A stretch of 35,675 bases of DNA from Rhodobacteraceae bacterium CG17_big_fil_post_rev_8_21_14_2_50_63_15 (GCA_002783205.1 PFEY01000032.1:1-35675), one strand, 5' to 3'; shown: positions 16,080 to 24,854, counted from the stretch's first letter. Program-made: numbers and translations. The notes: generated by a model from the letters alone, not told the origin.

Positions 16080-17135
16080 ATGTTTTCGCCGCCGACGGCC
16101 TTACCAGAACCGGTGTCTCTGATGATCCCCGACCGTGCCCAGACCGCACATTCCGTCTCCGTCTTTCCCGCCGCGGCGTTCTGCGTGGTGAACGGGGCCA
16201 ATCTCGGCGATCCGATTTCCTTTGCCGCCGAGCTCGATCTCGATGATGTTTACGACGTGCAACCCGGCGCATCACCGCTCTTGCTGTCACTGGTGATGCA
16301 CCCTGACGGCCCGTTCACTATCGCCGAGAGAAGCGCGGTTGGGCACCCCGGCGCGCAGGTGCATCTGGATTGCTGTCTGACTTTCATGTCGGTGGCCGGA
16401 AAAACCAAGGAAATTCTGGTGCTGGTCGAGCTTGACGCCGACGGGGATGTCGCCGCGATCTACGTCATGCCTCTGGCGCACCTGCATGCCAAGACCGATT
16501 ATACGCTGGTCGGCATCGACCGCGAGGCGGGGTTGAAGAAATTCGCGCAGGCCGCCTGCATGTCCTTCGCGCGGGGCACCCATATCACTCTGGCCTCGGG
16601 CGAGCAGCGCCGGGTCGAGGATCTGCGGCCCGGCGATCTGGTGCTGACCCGCGACGACGGGGCGCAACCGCTGCGCTGGATCGGACAGACCACCTTGAGG
16701 GCTGCGGGCGATTTTGCCCCCATTCGCATCCGGGCGGGCGCACTCAACAATGAACGGGATCTGCTGGTCAGCCCCGATCATCGGCTTTTCATCTACCAGC
16801 GGTCGGACGCGCTCGGGGCGGGGCGACACGAAGTTCTGGTGCGCGCACGTCATCTGGTCAACGGCGATACGGTGCGGCGTGAGAGCGGCGGATTCCTCGA
16901 TTACTATCAGCTCCTGTTCGACACGCATCAGATCATTTATGCCGAAGGTATCGCCGCCGAAACACTTCTCGTCGATCCACGCACCCGCGCCGCGCTGCCG
17001 GTTGATCTGGGCGATTGCGCGATCCCCGATGAAACGGCGCATGGCGCGCGCGCGCATCTGCGCTACGAGGTGAGCGGGGTTCTGCTCGATCGTCCCAACA
17101 CCGCGGATCTGCTCAAGCGCGCCTCGTCGCGTTAG
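16080..17135 (+). CDS. Hint_2 (hedgehog/intein-type) domain protein
   Basis: 351 residues. Residues about 159-300 form a Hint_2 domain: Cys160 (QAACMSFARGTHI), then RVEDLRPGDLVLTRDDG, LRWIGQTTLRA, the block-B-like SPDHRLF (His234), and YYQLLFDTHQIIYAEGIAAETLL (His283). The N-terminal 155 residues are not recognised. Such proteins are numerous in Rhodobacterales and are thought to self-process, but their roles are unknown; Cys160 is the expected cleavage nucleophile. No ribosome site is obvious, and an ATG at 16122 is an alternative start. It precedes prfC closely (51 bases). Confidence 0.85.
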   Translation: MFSPPTALPEPVSLMIPDRAQTAHSVSVFPAAAFCVVNGANLGDPISFAAELDLDDVYDVQPGASPLLLSLVMHPDGPFTIAERSAVGHPGAQVHLDCCLTFMSVAGKTKEILVLVELDADGDVAAIYVMPLAHLHAKTDYTLVGIDREAGLKKFAQAACMSFARGTHITLASGEQRRVEDLRPGDLVLTRDDGAQPLRWIGQTTLRAAGDFAPIRIRAGALNNERDLLVSPDHRLFIYQRSDALGAGRHEVLVRARHLVNGDTVRRESGGFLDYYQLLFDTHQIIYAEGIAAETLLVDPRTRAALPVDLGDCAIPDETAHGARAHLRYEVSGVLLDRPNTADLLKRASSR

Positions 17136-17186
17136 GGCGTGCAAGCCGTGTTGCGCAGGCCCGCCCGCCCCTCTATATCCCGCCGC

Positions 17187-18794
17187 ATGTTGGACACCCG
17201 CACAAACCGCCCCGCCCTGCCGGCCGAGATTGCCCGGCGCCGCACCTTTGCGATCATTTCGCATCCGGATGCGGGCAAGACCACGTTGACGGAAAAGTTC
17301 CTGCTCTACGGGGGCGCGATCCAGATGGCAGGCCAGGTGCGCGCCAAGGGCGAGGCGCGACGCACGCGCTCGGATTTCATGCAGATGGAAAAGGATCGGG
17401 GGATTTCGGTCTCGGCCTCGGCGATGTCATTCGATTTCGGGCGGTTCCGGTTCAACCTGGTGGACACGCCCGGCCACTCGGATTTCTCCGAGGACACCTA
17501 TCGCACGCTGACCGCCGTCGATGCCGCCGTGATGGTGATCGACGGCGCCAAGGGGGTGGAAAGCCAGACGCAGAAGCTCTTTGAGGTCTGCCGCTTGCGT
17601 GACCTGCCGATCCTGACCTTTTGCAACAAGATGGACCGCGAGGCGCGCGACACCTTTGATATCATCGACGAGATTCAGGAAAATCTGGCGATTGACGTCA
17701 CCCCGGCAAGCTGGCCCATCGGCATGGGGCGGGATTTTGCCGGCTGTTATGACATGCTGGGCGACCGGCTGGAACTGATGGACCGCGCCGACCGCAACAG
17801 GGTGGCGCAATCGATCGAGATCAATGGCCTCGACGATCCGGAACTGGAGCGCCATGTGCCCGCCGATCTGGTGGCCAAGCTGCGCGACGAGGTGGCGATG
17901 GCGCGCGAACTCTTGCCCGCGCTCGATGTTCAGGCGGTGCTCGAGGGGCATATGACGCCGATCTGGTTTGGCTCGGCGATCAATTCCTTTGGCGTCAAGG
18001 AATTGATGACCGGCATCGGCACCTACGGGCCGGAGCCTCAGGTGCAGAAGGCCGAACCGCGCCAGATCGCGCCAGAGGAAACCGCCGTCACCGGCTTTGT
18101 CTTCAAGGTGCAGGCCAACATGGACCCCAAGCACCGCGACCGGGTGGCCTTTGTCCGTCTCGCCTCAGGGCATTTCAAGCGCGGCATGAAGCTCACGCAT
18201 GTGCGCTCGAAAAAGCCGATGACGGTCTCGGCGCCGGTGCTCTTTCTCGCCGCCGACCGTGAACTGGCGGAAGAGGCCTGGGCGGGTGACATCATCGGCA
18301 TTCCGAACCACGGGCAGTTGCGCATCGGTGACACGTTGACCGAAGGCGAGGCCCTGCGCGTGACCGGCATCCCGTCCTTTGCGCCGGAACTGCTGCAACA
18401 GGCCCGCGCTGGCGACCCGATGAAGGCCAAGCATCTGGAAAAGGCGCTGATGCAATTCGCAGAAGAAGGCGCCGCCAAGGTGTTCAAGCCCGCCTTTGGA
18501 TCGGGCTTTATCGTGGGGGTCGTCGGCGCGCTGCAATTCGAGGTGCTGGCCAGCCGGATCGAGCTGGAATACGGCCTGCCGGTGCGTTTCGAGGGGTCGC
18601 AATTCACCTCTGCCCGCTGGGTGAGCGGGCCGAAGGACAAGGTGGAGGCGTTCATCGCCGCCAACAAGGCGCATATCGCCCATGACCACGACGGCGACGT
18701 GGTCTATCTCACGCGGTTGCAATGGGATATCGACCGGGTGGTGCGGGACTATCCCGAGATCAGGCTGGCCACCACCAAGGAGATGATGGCCTAG
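17187..18794 (+). CDS. prfC: Peptide chain release factor 3
   Basis: 535 residues from the ATG at 17187; an in-frame ATG at 17139 has no family sequence behind it. RF3 is a GTPase that removes RF1/RF2 from the ribosome after termination. GTPase motifs: G1 ISHPDAGKTTLTEK, G3 DTPGHSDFSEDTY, G4 FCNKMDREARD. The RF3-specific stretch MQMEKDRGISVSASAM is present, as is the C-terminal QFEVLASRIELEYGLPV. Length equals the family norm. Ends 7 bases before the convergent tetraheme cytochrome gene. Confidence 0.96.
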   Translation: MLDTRTNRPALPAEIARRRTFAIISHPDAGKTTLTEKFLLYGGAIQMAGQVRAKGEARRTRSDFMQMEKDRGISVSASAMSFDFGRFRFNLVDTPGHSDFSEDTYRTLTAVDAAVMVIDGAKGVESQTQKLFEVCRLRDLPILTFCNKMDREARDTFDIIDEIQENLAIDVTPASWPIGMGRDFAGCYDMLGDRLELMDRADRNRVAQSIEINGLDDPELERHVPADLVAKLRDEVAMARELLPALDVQAVLEGHMTPIWFGSAINSFGVKELMTGIGTYGPEPQVQKAEPRQIAPEETAVTGFVFKVQANMDPKHRDRVAFVRLASGHFKRGMKLTHVRSKKPMTVSAPVLFLAADRELAEEAWAGDIIGIPNHGQLRIGDTLTEGEALRVTGIPSFAPELLQQARAGDPMKAKHLEKALMQFAEEGAAKVFKPAFGSGFIVGVVGALQFEVLASRIELEYGLPVRFEGSQFTSARWVSGPKDKVEAFIAANKAHIAHDHDGDVVYLTRLQWDIDRVVRDYPEIRLATTKEMMA

Positions 18795-18801
18795 ATTTCT
18801 C

Positions 18802-19395
18802 TCAGTCGTCGCGCTCTACCTTAGGCAGGTGATGGGCGATGCCCTTGTGGCAGTCGATGCAGGTGCTACCTTCCGGCGAATGTCCGGTCTCGGCGACAAC
18901 TTGCATCTTTTCCTGTGCCCGGCGGCCCTGCTTGGTGAAATCCATCGCCTCAAAACTGTGGCAGTTGCGGCATTCGCGGGAATCGGTGCGCTTCATCACC
19001 TCCCAGACATGCCCGGCCAGTTCGGCGCGCTTGGCCTCGAATTTCTCGGGCGTGTTGATGGTGCCGAGCACTTTGTGCAACAACTCGTTGCTGGCCTGGA
19101 TCTTGCGGATGACCTTGGGCCCCCAGGCATGGGGGACGTGGCAATCCGAGCAGATGGCACGTACGCCAGAGGCGTTCTTGTAATGCACGGTGGTCTTGTA
19201 TTCCTGAAACACGGTGTCGCGCATCTCGTGGCAGGAAGTGCAGAATTCGAGCGTGTTCGTGGCCTCCATCGCGGTATGGAACCCGCCCCAGAAGATGATG
19301 CCGGCGACAACCCCGACCGAGAGCAGAATCCCCTGCCCGATGAGAACACTGGGCCGGGTAAACCAATGCCAGAGCCATTTCACGAATCGAATCAT
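18802..19395 (-). CDS. NapC/NirT-family tetraheme cytochrome c
   Basis: 197 residues: a short cytoplasmic tail, one membrane helix (about 17-38), then a periplasmic domain with four CxxCH sites at Cys52 (CTSCH), Cys82 (CSDCH), Cys142 (CRNCH) and Cys179 (CIDCH). FCTSCHEM after the helix is the usual NapC/NirT signature. These proteins oxidise quinol and pass electrons to periplasmic partners. It follows the diheme cytochrome gene at 19477-20196 (81 bases), presumably in one operon. No nitrate, nitrite or TMAO reductase gene is in the window, so naming it napC would be unjustified. Confidence 0.93.
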   Translation of the reverse strand: MIRFVKWLWHWFTRPSVLIGQGILLSVGVVAGIIFWGGFHTAMEATNTLEFCTSCHEMRDTVFQEYKTTVHYKNASGVRAICSDCHVPHAWGPKVIRKIQASNELLHKVLGTINTPEKFEAKRAELAGHVWEVMKRTDSRECRNCHSFEAMDFTKQGRRAQEKMQVVAETGHSPEGSTCIDCHKGIAHHLPKVERDD

Positions 19396-19476
19396 CTTCT
19401 TTCAGTCCTTCAGGTGAATTTGGCGATTGGGACGTGCCGACCGGGTGGGCGGCACGTCCATAGTTGCAAGCGGTTG

Positions 19477-20196
19477 CTATTCGGCGGGAAGTTCCGCGCC
19501 GATATAGGCGATCACATCGGCCGCAATCTGATGATCGAAGGCGCGCAGCGCCGGCATCGCCTCATGCGGCTGACCGTTGAGCACCTTGTGCATGACCTCA
19601 TAGGGATTGCCCACCAGCGAACCGAGCGGCGGCATCTCCTTGGGCAGTTTGCCCTCTGCCCCGTGGCAATTGGCGCACACGGTGCGATAGACCTGACCGC
19701 CATTTTCGGCATCGCCGACGATCTTGCCATCCGCGACATAGGCGTCGTAACCATAGTCGCCGTGGACCACGAAATTCGCCAGATCGGTCAGATCCACATC
19801 GGACAACAGGTCGCCAAAGCCGTGCGCCGGAGCCGTCAGCACCGCGACCACAGCCGCCGGATCACCGCCCTGCATCCCGTTGATGCCCTTGATCCCGGTG
19901 AAATGCTTGCCGCTGCTATAGGCCCCGTCCGCGCCCTTGCCATCCCAGCCGTGGCATTCCTTGCAGCGCCAGTTGGCATTCGGCTTTTCGGCATAGCTCG
20001 CATCCTTGGGATAGAGCGGATGCGCCTCTTTCGGGGCTTCCTGATTGGTTTCCTTGTACCACTTGTCGTAAAGCCGTCCGCCACGTGCCACCGACCCCTC
20101 ATCGGCCGCAAGGGCAAAGGGCGCCGTTGCCAAGCCGAACGCGGCCGCCAACAAGGCAACGCGCGCCAGCGGTTGAGTGTTTTTCATCATCTTCAC
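19477..20196 (-). CDS. Periplasmic diheme c-type cytochrome
   Basis: 239 residues with a Sec signal peptide (about 1-30, ending FALA/AD) and two heme sites, CKECH (Cys78) and CANCH (Cys174). Two cytochrome-c-like domains can be drawn: residues about 33-145 with HGWDGKGADG after the heme, and about 155-239 with HGAEGKLPKEMPPLG. It probably accepts electrons from the NapC/NirT-type protein encoded just downstream. The ATG follows AGGAGG, and upstream lie a -10-like CACAAT and an FNR-like box, so it is likely induced when oxygen is low. The partner enzyme is not identified. Confidence 0.9.
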   Translation of the reverse strand: MKMMKNTQPLARVALLAAAFGLATAPFALAADEGSVARGGRLYDKWYKETNQEAPKEAHPLYPKDASYAEKPNANWRCKECHGWDGKGADGAYSSGKHFTGIKGINGMQGGDPAAVVAVLTAPAHGFGDLLSDVDLTDLANFVVHGDYGYDAYVADGKIVGDAENGGQVYRTVCANCHGAEGKLPKEMPPLGSLVGNPYEVMHKVLNGQPHEAMPALRAFDHQIAADVIAYIGAELPAE

Positions 20197-20250
20197 AGTC
20201 CTCCTGCGCTACATCGACCTTGCCTCACTGGCAAAGGTCCCAGCAGACCC

Positions 20251-20256
20251 ATTGTG
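20251..20256 (-). promoter_or_regulatory. -10-like element of the cytochrome operon
   Basis: CACAAT on the minus strand. With a start site about 7 bases on (near 20244) the FNR-like box is centred near -41.5, as in class II FNR promoters. Confidence 0.45.
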
Positions 20257-20278
20257 CAACTCTGGCTAAGGCCTTGCG

Positions 20279-20292
20279 TTGATCTACATCAT
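20279..20292 (-). promoter_or_regulatory. FNR/FnrL-type box upstream of the cytochrome operon
   Basis: On the plus strand TTGAT-CTAC-ATCAT; on the minus strand ATGAT-GTAG-ATCAA. It differs from the consensus TTGAT-N4-ATCAA at a single base. It lies 83 bases upstream of the diheme cytochrome start and at the right distance from a -10-like hexamer. No other gene start is close, so it most likely serves this operon. Confidence 0.7.
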
Positions 20293-20351
20293 GAAATTGA
20301 GAAACTTCAACAATCCGTTACACCGCCGCTACATTTTTTATCCGCGCAGAC

Positions 20352-20376
20352 GGCGCCGGGAGATCGCCCCGGCGCC
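20352..20376. terminator. Hairpin after dctM
   Basis: GGCGCCGGG (20352-20360) pairs with CCCGGCGCC (20368-20376) around a 7-base loop. It is located 28 bases beyond the stop of the minus-strand TRAP operon. T residues follow only after about 12 bases on the minus strand, so its strength is unclear. Confidence 0.5.
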
Positions 20377-20403
20377 AAGGCCCTTTCGGATCGTAGTTTC
20401 GTC

Positions 20404-22761
20404 TCAGTTCGACATCAAAGTCGGAATGATGGTCACGATTGCCGGGAAGAACCACAGGATCGCCAGTCCCCCGATTTGGATCAGCACGAAGGGCAAGACG
20501 CCGCGATAGATGTGACCCGTGGTCACCTCCTTGGGCGCCACGCCGCGCAGGTAAAAGAGCGCAAAGCCGAAGGGGGGTGTCAGGAACGAGGTCTGCAAGT
20601 TGACCGCGATCATGATCGTCACCCATTTCGGATCGAAGGTGCCGCCATAGATCACCGGCCCCACGATCGGGATCACGATGTAGATGATCTCGAGAAAGTC
20701 GAGCACGAAGCCGAGGATGAAGAGCACCAGCATCACGATCAGAAAGACCTTCAGCTCGTTGTCGAAGCTCTTGAGGAATTCCTGGATGTAATGTTCACCC
20801 CCGAAGCTGATGACCACGAGGTTGAGAAGCTGCGAGCCGATCAGGATGGTGAAAACCATCGACGTAACCTTGGTCGTCTCGCGCACCACCGGGGTCAACA
20901 CCCCGCCCGTGTAGAGCACCCAGCAGGCAAACAGCAGGCCGAACAGGGCGTAGAGATAGGCCGCATAGGCGATCAGGAAGGCCACCCATGACTCGAAGCT
21001 GACACTGTCAAGATTGACCCGCAGGTCAAAGTTGATCCCCATCAGGATGGCAAGGCCCACGGCCAATGTGGCAATGATGATGATTTTCGGTGATCTGTCC
21101 TGATCGCGCAACTTGCGATAGGCGGCCAGCATGATGGCGCCACCCGCGCCGAGGGCTGCGGCGGGTGTCGGATTGGTGATGCCGCCAAGGATCGAGCCAA
21201 GGACCGCCACGATCAGCACCAACGGCGGGAAAACCACGCGGATGATCTCGTTTTTGGCCATACGCAGCGCCGCATGGGCGACGCCATACAGCGCCAGGCC
21301 GTAGGGAATGAGCAGGAGCAGCGCTGATATCCCCGAAGATGTCGATGGCTTGATGACAAGGATATCGACGAGCAGCCCCAACAGAATCCCGAGCGCGCCG
21401 ATGATCAAGGGGGCAGGACTGGACGACGGGCTGACCCCACGCCCCACGGCGAGGGTCAGGGCCAGCATCACCATGATGATGGCAACTCCGTCGCCGATCG
21501 GGGCGGCGGCTGCCTCCTTCTCGAAGCGCAATTGCGCGATCTCTTCGGGGCTCAGACGCACACTTGCAGTGACGCCACCCGCGGCGTCGATCGTCGCCTG
21601 CTCGGCGACCGCCACATCCCATTTCTCTTGTCCGTGCAACGCGATCATTGCCGCCTTGCACTCGGGATTTACGTTGGTCCTCAGGGACGCCGTGGCGCCC
21701 TGATCGGAAAAGCTGTCAATGGTCAGATCCTGAGATCCGACGATGTTCAGCGAGGTCAGGAACATGATTCCGGCAATCAGTCCGACGGGCACGCCCACAA
21801 ACCAGGTAAACCCCTCCGAGCGGGTAATCACCTCGCCCTTGCCGTTGCTGGAAAGCTGAACGGCAGGTGCCTTGGACGGATTAAACAGCGCATAGCAAAA
21901 GGCATAGAGCCCGTAAAGCACCGCAAGAAGGATCCCCGGCAGCAGGGCCGCCTGAAAGAGGGTGCCGACAGACACCACGGCCGGCTGTCCGAGATAGGTC
22001 AGCGCGTCGCCGCAGCCCACCGCCATGGCGCGATTTTCCTGCGCCACGGAATAGAGATCGCCCGCCAGCGTGCCCAGAAGAACGATCACGATCGAGGGCG
22101 GGATGATTTGTCCCAGCGTCCCGGAGGCGGCAATCACGCCGGTGGCGATTTGCGGCGAATAACCGGCCCGCAGCATGGTGGGCAGAGACAGCAGCCCCAT
22201 CGTCACCACCGTTGCGCCGACGATCCCGGTCGAGGCCGCCAGAAAGGTGCCCACCACCACGACCGACACCGCGAGACCTCCGGGCAGCGGGCCAAAGACC
22301 CGCGCCATGGTGGTCAAGAGGTCGTTGGCGATCTTGGAACGCTCCAGCGTGATCCCCATCATCACGAACATCAGGACCGCGAGCAGCGTCTCGATAGACG
22401 CCCCCGCCAGCACCCGCTCGTTGATCCGGTTGACGATGAACGACACGTTGCGGTCAAGCGCCACGTCCCAGCCAAGCGGAAACAGCGGTTGCGCCGCGCG
22501 GGGCAGATCCGGGTATCGGAAAATCGAGATGGCATCAGGCCGCACACCGCTCGCGATCAGGCTGTTATAGGCCTCGCTGCCGCTGTCGATCGCCTGGTGG
22601 ATCAGGATCCCGGCGCTGTCGAGCCCGGCGATGATCGCAAACGCCACGATCCCCGCCCCGCCAATGGCAAAGGCCACCGGAAACCCCGAGAGAATGCCCC
22701 CGAAGAGGCAGAAAAATACGATGATGAGACCGATCTCGACGCCGTCAAGTCCGAATAGCAT
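20404..22761 (-). CDS. dctM: TRAP transporter large permease subunit, extended DctM type
   Basis: 785 residues, against about 430 for ordinary DctM. It drives substrate uptake with the sodium gradient. DctM-type stretches are seen at the N-terminus (GFPVAFAIGGAGIVAF), at about 115-260 (VLMFVMMGITLERSKIANDL, ATVVTMGLLSLPTMLRAGYS, ASGTLGQIIPPSIVIVLLG) and in the C-terminal third (DFLEIIYIVIPIVGPVIY, TSFLTPPFGFALFYLRGVAP). Between them is a long insert with extra helices and a hydrophilic segment (about 335-420, including VNPECKAAMIALHGQEKW). The size class fits the so-called mannitol/chloroaromatic TRAP branch; the substrate is unknown. Starts 14 bases after dctQ behind AAAGGGA. Confidence 0.93.
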   Translation of the reverse strand: MLFGLDGVEIGLIIVFFCLFGGILSGFPVAFAIGGAGIVAFAIIAGLDSAGILIHQAIDSGSEAYNSLIASGVRPDAISIFRYPDLPRAAQPLFPLGWDVALDRNVSFIVNRINERVLAGASIETLLAVLMFVMMGITLERSKIANDLLTTMARVFGPLPGGLAVSVVVVGTFLAASTGIVGATVVTMGLLSLPTMLRAGYSPQIATGVIAASGTLGQIIPPSIVIVLLGTLAGDLYSVAQENRAMAVGCGDALTYLGQPAVVSVGTLFQAALLPGILLAVLYGLYAFCYALFNPSKAPAVQLSSNGKGEVITRSEGFTWFVGVPVGLIAGIMFLTSLNIVGSQDLTIDSFSDQGATASLRTNVNPECKAAMIALHGQEKWDVAVAEQATIDAAGGVTASVRLSPEEIAQLRFEKEAAAAPIGDGVAIIMVMLALTLAVGRGVSPSSSPAPLIIGALGILLGLLVDILVIKPSTSSGISALLLLIPYGLALYGVAHAALRMAKNEIIRVVFPPLVLIVAVLGSILGGITNPTPAAALGAGGAIMLAAYRKLRDQDRSPKIIIIATLAVGLAILMGINFDLRVNLDSVSFESWVAFLIAYAAYLYALFGLLFACWVLYTGGVLTPVVRETTKVTSMVFTILIGSQLLNLVVISFGGEHYIQEFLKSFDNELKVFLIVMLVLFILGFVLDFLEIIYIVIPIVGPVIYGGTFDPKWVTIMIAVNLQTSFLTPPFGFALFYLRGVAPKEVTTGHIYRGVLPFVLIQIGGLAILWFFPAIVTIIPTLMSN

Positions 22762-22775
22762 TGGTTTACGTCCCT

Positions 22776-23666
22776 TTAATGCGTGCCTTCATAGGCCTCT
22801 TCGCCCTCGCCCAGCGTGTCGCGGTCAAGGTATTTTCCAACACTGTCGATGCCTTCCTTATACTCCAGATAAGAGCGCCAGAAGAACGCCATCGCCTGCA
22901 AGAAAACCATCGCGGCAAAGCCAATCAGCAACATCTTGAACAGGAAATAGGCGTTGAACCCGTTCGGGCTGAAGCCAATGGTTTCCACGTTCCAGCGCAG
23001 CGCGCGGGATTTCATCATCAGCCGGTCAAGGCCTTCGCTGGCCGACGGGTTGGGCACGATCAGATGCCGCCACATGAAGAACCAGCCATACATCCAGATC
23101 AGAGTTGCCATCGGCATCATGAAAAACAGACTGCCCAGCATGTCGATGATCCGCTTGGTGGCGTGGCTCACCGGCGCATAGATCAGATCAACCCGCACAT
23201 GCCCGCCCTGAACAAAGGTGTAGGTGGCACAGAGTGTCACGATCATCGCATTGTAAAGCTTGAGTTCCTCACCCCACCAGCTGACATCGAACTGGAGCGG
23301 AATGCCAATTCCCAGCACGATGTCGGGCCGGGCAAAGATCCGCTGAATGAAAACGATGATGATCTGTTGCAGAACCATGATCAGGCCGGCCCAGGCGATG
23401 AACCGGCCAACGGTGTTGGCAAAACCCTCAAGCGCGCGAACACAGCCCCACATGAAGCCATTTTTCCAAAGGCCGATCCCCGTCAGGATCAGAAAGATGG
23501 TAAACACGACAAAGAACAACTCGATCGAACCGCCATAGTAGACGACCCGCATGATCGCCTCCTTGTCGGACCAGTTGAGCCAGAGCCCCGGATGGCTGAT
23601 CGCGTAGGCCAGATTGTAAAAGGCCATGCCGATGTTCTGAATGACCCAGAGGATTGCGTCGAGCAT
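22776..23666 (-). CDS. dctQ: TRAP transporter small permease subunit, extended DctQ type
   Basis: 296 residues, longer than the usual 160-200 for DctQ. It has several membrane helices, among them IELFFVVFTIFLILTGIGLW, VGRFIAWAGLIMVLQQIIIV, GSLFFMMPMATLIWMYGWF and MLLIGFAAMVFLQAMAFFW. The segments between are charged, including KSRALRWNVETIGFS and the acidic C-terminus GEGEEAYEGTH. DctQ pairs with DctM to receive substrate from the binding protein. Start at 23666 with GGGAGAAGAG. Second gene of dctPQM. Confidence 0.9.
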   Translation of the reverse strand: MLDAILWVIQNIGMAFYNLAYAISHPGLWLNWSDKEAIMRVVYYGGSIELFFVVFTIFLILTGIGLWKNGFMWGCVRALEGFANTVGRFIAWAGLIMVLQQIIIVFIQRIFARPDIVLGIGIPLQFDVSWWGEELKLYNAMIVTLCATYTFVQGGHVRVDLIYAPVSHATKRIIDMLGSLFFMMPMATLIWMYGWFFMWRHLIVPNPSASEGLDRLMMKSRALRWNVETIGFSPNGFNAYFLFKMLLIGFAAMVFLQAMAFFWRSYLEYKEGIDSVGKYLDRDTLGEGEEAYEGTH

Positions 23667-23725
23667 CTCTTCTCCCTCACGCGTGCCACTCGGGCGGAGC
23701 TTTGGAACTCACGCGCCGATAGGGA

Positions 23726-23749
23726 CAGGCCCCGAGATAGCGGGGCCTG
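23726..23749 (-). terminator. Intercistronic hairpin between dctP and dctQ
   Basis: CAGGCCCCG (23726-23734), loop AGATAG, CGGGGCCTG (23741-23749), 23 bases after the dctP stop. No U tract. Such hairpins after binding-protein genes usually protect the upstream mRNA or cause partial termination, giving more binding protein than permease. Confidence 0.6.
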
Positions 23750-23771
23750 CCGTTGTGATCTGCGTCGCAGT

Positions 23772-24854
23772 TTAGCCCAGAACGCGGTCGCGCTGCGCGG
23801 TATAGGCGCCGTCGGACTTGTGGATCCAGGCCGAGGAGGCTTTGAGCGAGGCGGTATAGCTGTCATACATGCGCTTGTAGAGGTCGTCGCCCATGTTTTC
23901 CTGATGCACCTCATCAGAGGCCTTGCCGAAGGCATCCCAGACCGAATCGGGGAATTCCAGCGTCTTGACGCCGGCCGATTGCAGGCGCTGAAGGGCCGAG
24001 GAGTTATTGGCCAGGAACTGCGCCAGGTTCCACTGATGCGCCTCGGCACAGCCGATCTCGATCATCTTCTGTTGCGCCGGGGTCAGGCTGTCGAACACTT
24101 CACGGTTCATGCCGATCGAGAGGCCTGCGCCCGGCTCGTGGAAGCCTGCGGTGTAATAGATCTTGGTGATCTCCTGAAAGCCCATCTTCTCGTCTGCCCA
24201 GGGACCGATCCACTCGGTGCCGTCGATGGCACCCGAGGCCAGCGCCTGATACACTTCGGAGCCGGGCAGGTTCTGCACCGATGCGCCCAGCTTGCCGAGC
24301 GCTTTGCCACCAAGGCCGGGCATCCGGAACTTGAGACCGTTGAAATCCTCGGGTCCGTTGATTTCCTTGGAGAACCAGCCGCCTGCCTGCGCACCGGTAT
24401 TGCCCGCGAGGAAGGATTTGAGACCGAAGATCTGGCCCAGCTCGTCATGGAAGGCTGCGCCGTCGCCGTGGTAATACCAGTTCACCAGTTCCTGCGCGGT
24501 CATGCCGAAGGGCACCGACGTGAAGAACGCATAGCCCGGATGCTGGCCCACAAAATAGTAGTCCGCCCCATGGTAGAGATCGGCCTGACCGGCAGTCACG
24601 GCGTCGAACACCTCGAACGCACCCACCAGTTCACCGGCGCCCTTGACGTCGATCGTCAGGCTGCCGTCGGACATGCCGTTGACGCTGTCGGCCACCCGTT
24701 GCGCGGCATCGAACACGCCCGCCAGACCACGACCCCAGGTCGTGACCATGGTGAGCTTGCGTGCGCCCTGCGCATAGGCCGGTGCGGCCAGCGCGACCGC
24801 GGCGGCGGCGCCGCCACCCAAAGCGGAATTTTTCAGAAAAGAACGACGATCCAT
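23772..24854 (-). CDS. dctP: TRAP transporter solute-binding protein (DctP family), Tat-exported
   Basis: 360 residues from the ATG at 24854, preceded by GGGGAGGA. The N-terminus MDRRSFLKNSALGGG is a twin-arginine signal, cleaved near AYA/QG (about residue 28). The mature part has the DctP fold: KLTMVTTWGRGLAGVFDAAQRVAD, FEVFDAVTAGQADLYHGADYYF, GGWFSKEINGPEDFNGLKFRMPGLGG with the conserved arginine (FRM) that binds a carboxylate, and ALASGAIDGTEWIGPWAD. The family therefore suggests an organic anion. First gene of dctPQM; divergent from a two-component system likely to control it. Confidence 0.93.
   Translation of the reverse strand: MDRRSFLKNSALGGGAAAAVALAAPAYAQGARKLTMVTTWGRGLAGVFDAAQRVADSVNGMSDGSLTIDVKGAGELVGAFEVFDAVTAGQADLYHGADYYFVGQHPGYAFFTSVPFGMTAQELVNWYYHGDGAAFHDELGQIFGLKSFLAGNTGAQAGGWFSKEINGPEDFNGLKFRMPGLGGKALGKLGASVQNLPGSEVYQALASGAIDGTEWIGPWADEKMGFQEITKIYYTAGFHEPGAGLSIGMNREVFDSLTPAQQKMIEIGCAEAHQWNLAQFLANNSSALQRLQSAGVKTLEFPDSVWDAFGKASDEVHQENMGDDLYKRMYDSYTASLKASSAWIHKSDGAYTAQRDRVLG

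Noticed and set aside
18802-19395. Naming the tetraheme cytochrome napC
   Set aside because: No nap genes are in the window, and the NapC/NirT family serves many reductases.
18829-20991. A 720-codon plus-strand open frame across the cytochrome and dctM genes
   Set aside because: It runs through three real minus-strand features, including the FNR-like promoter, and its translation has no recognisable domain.
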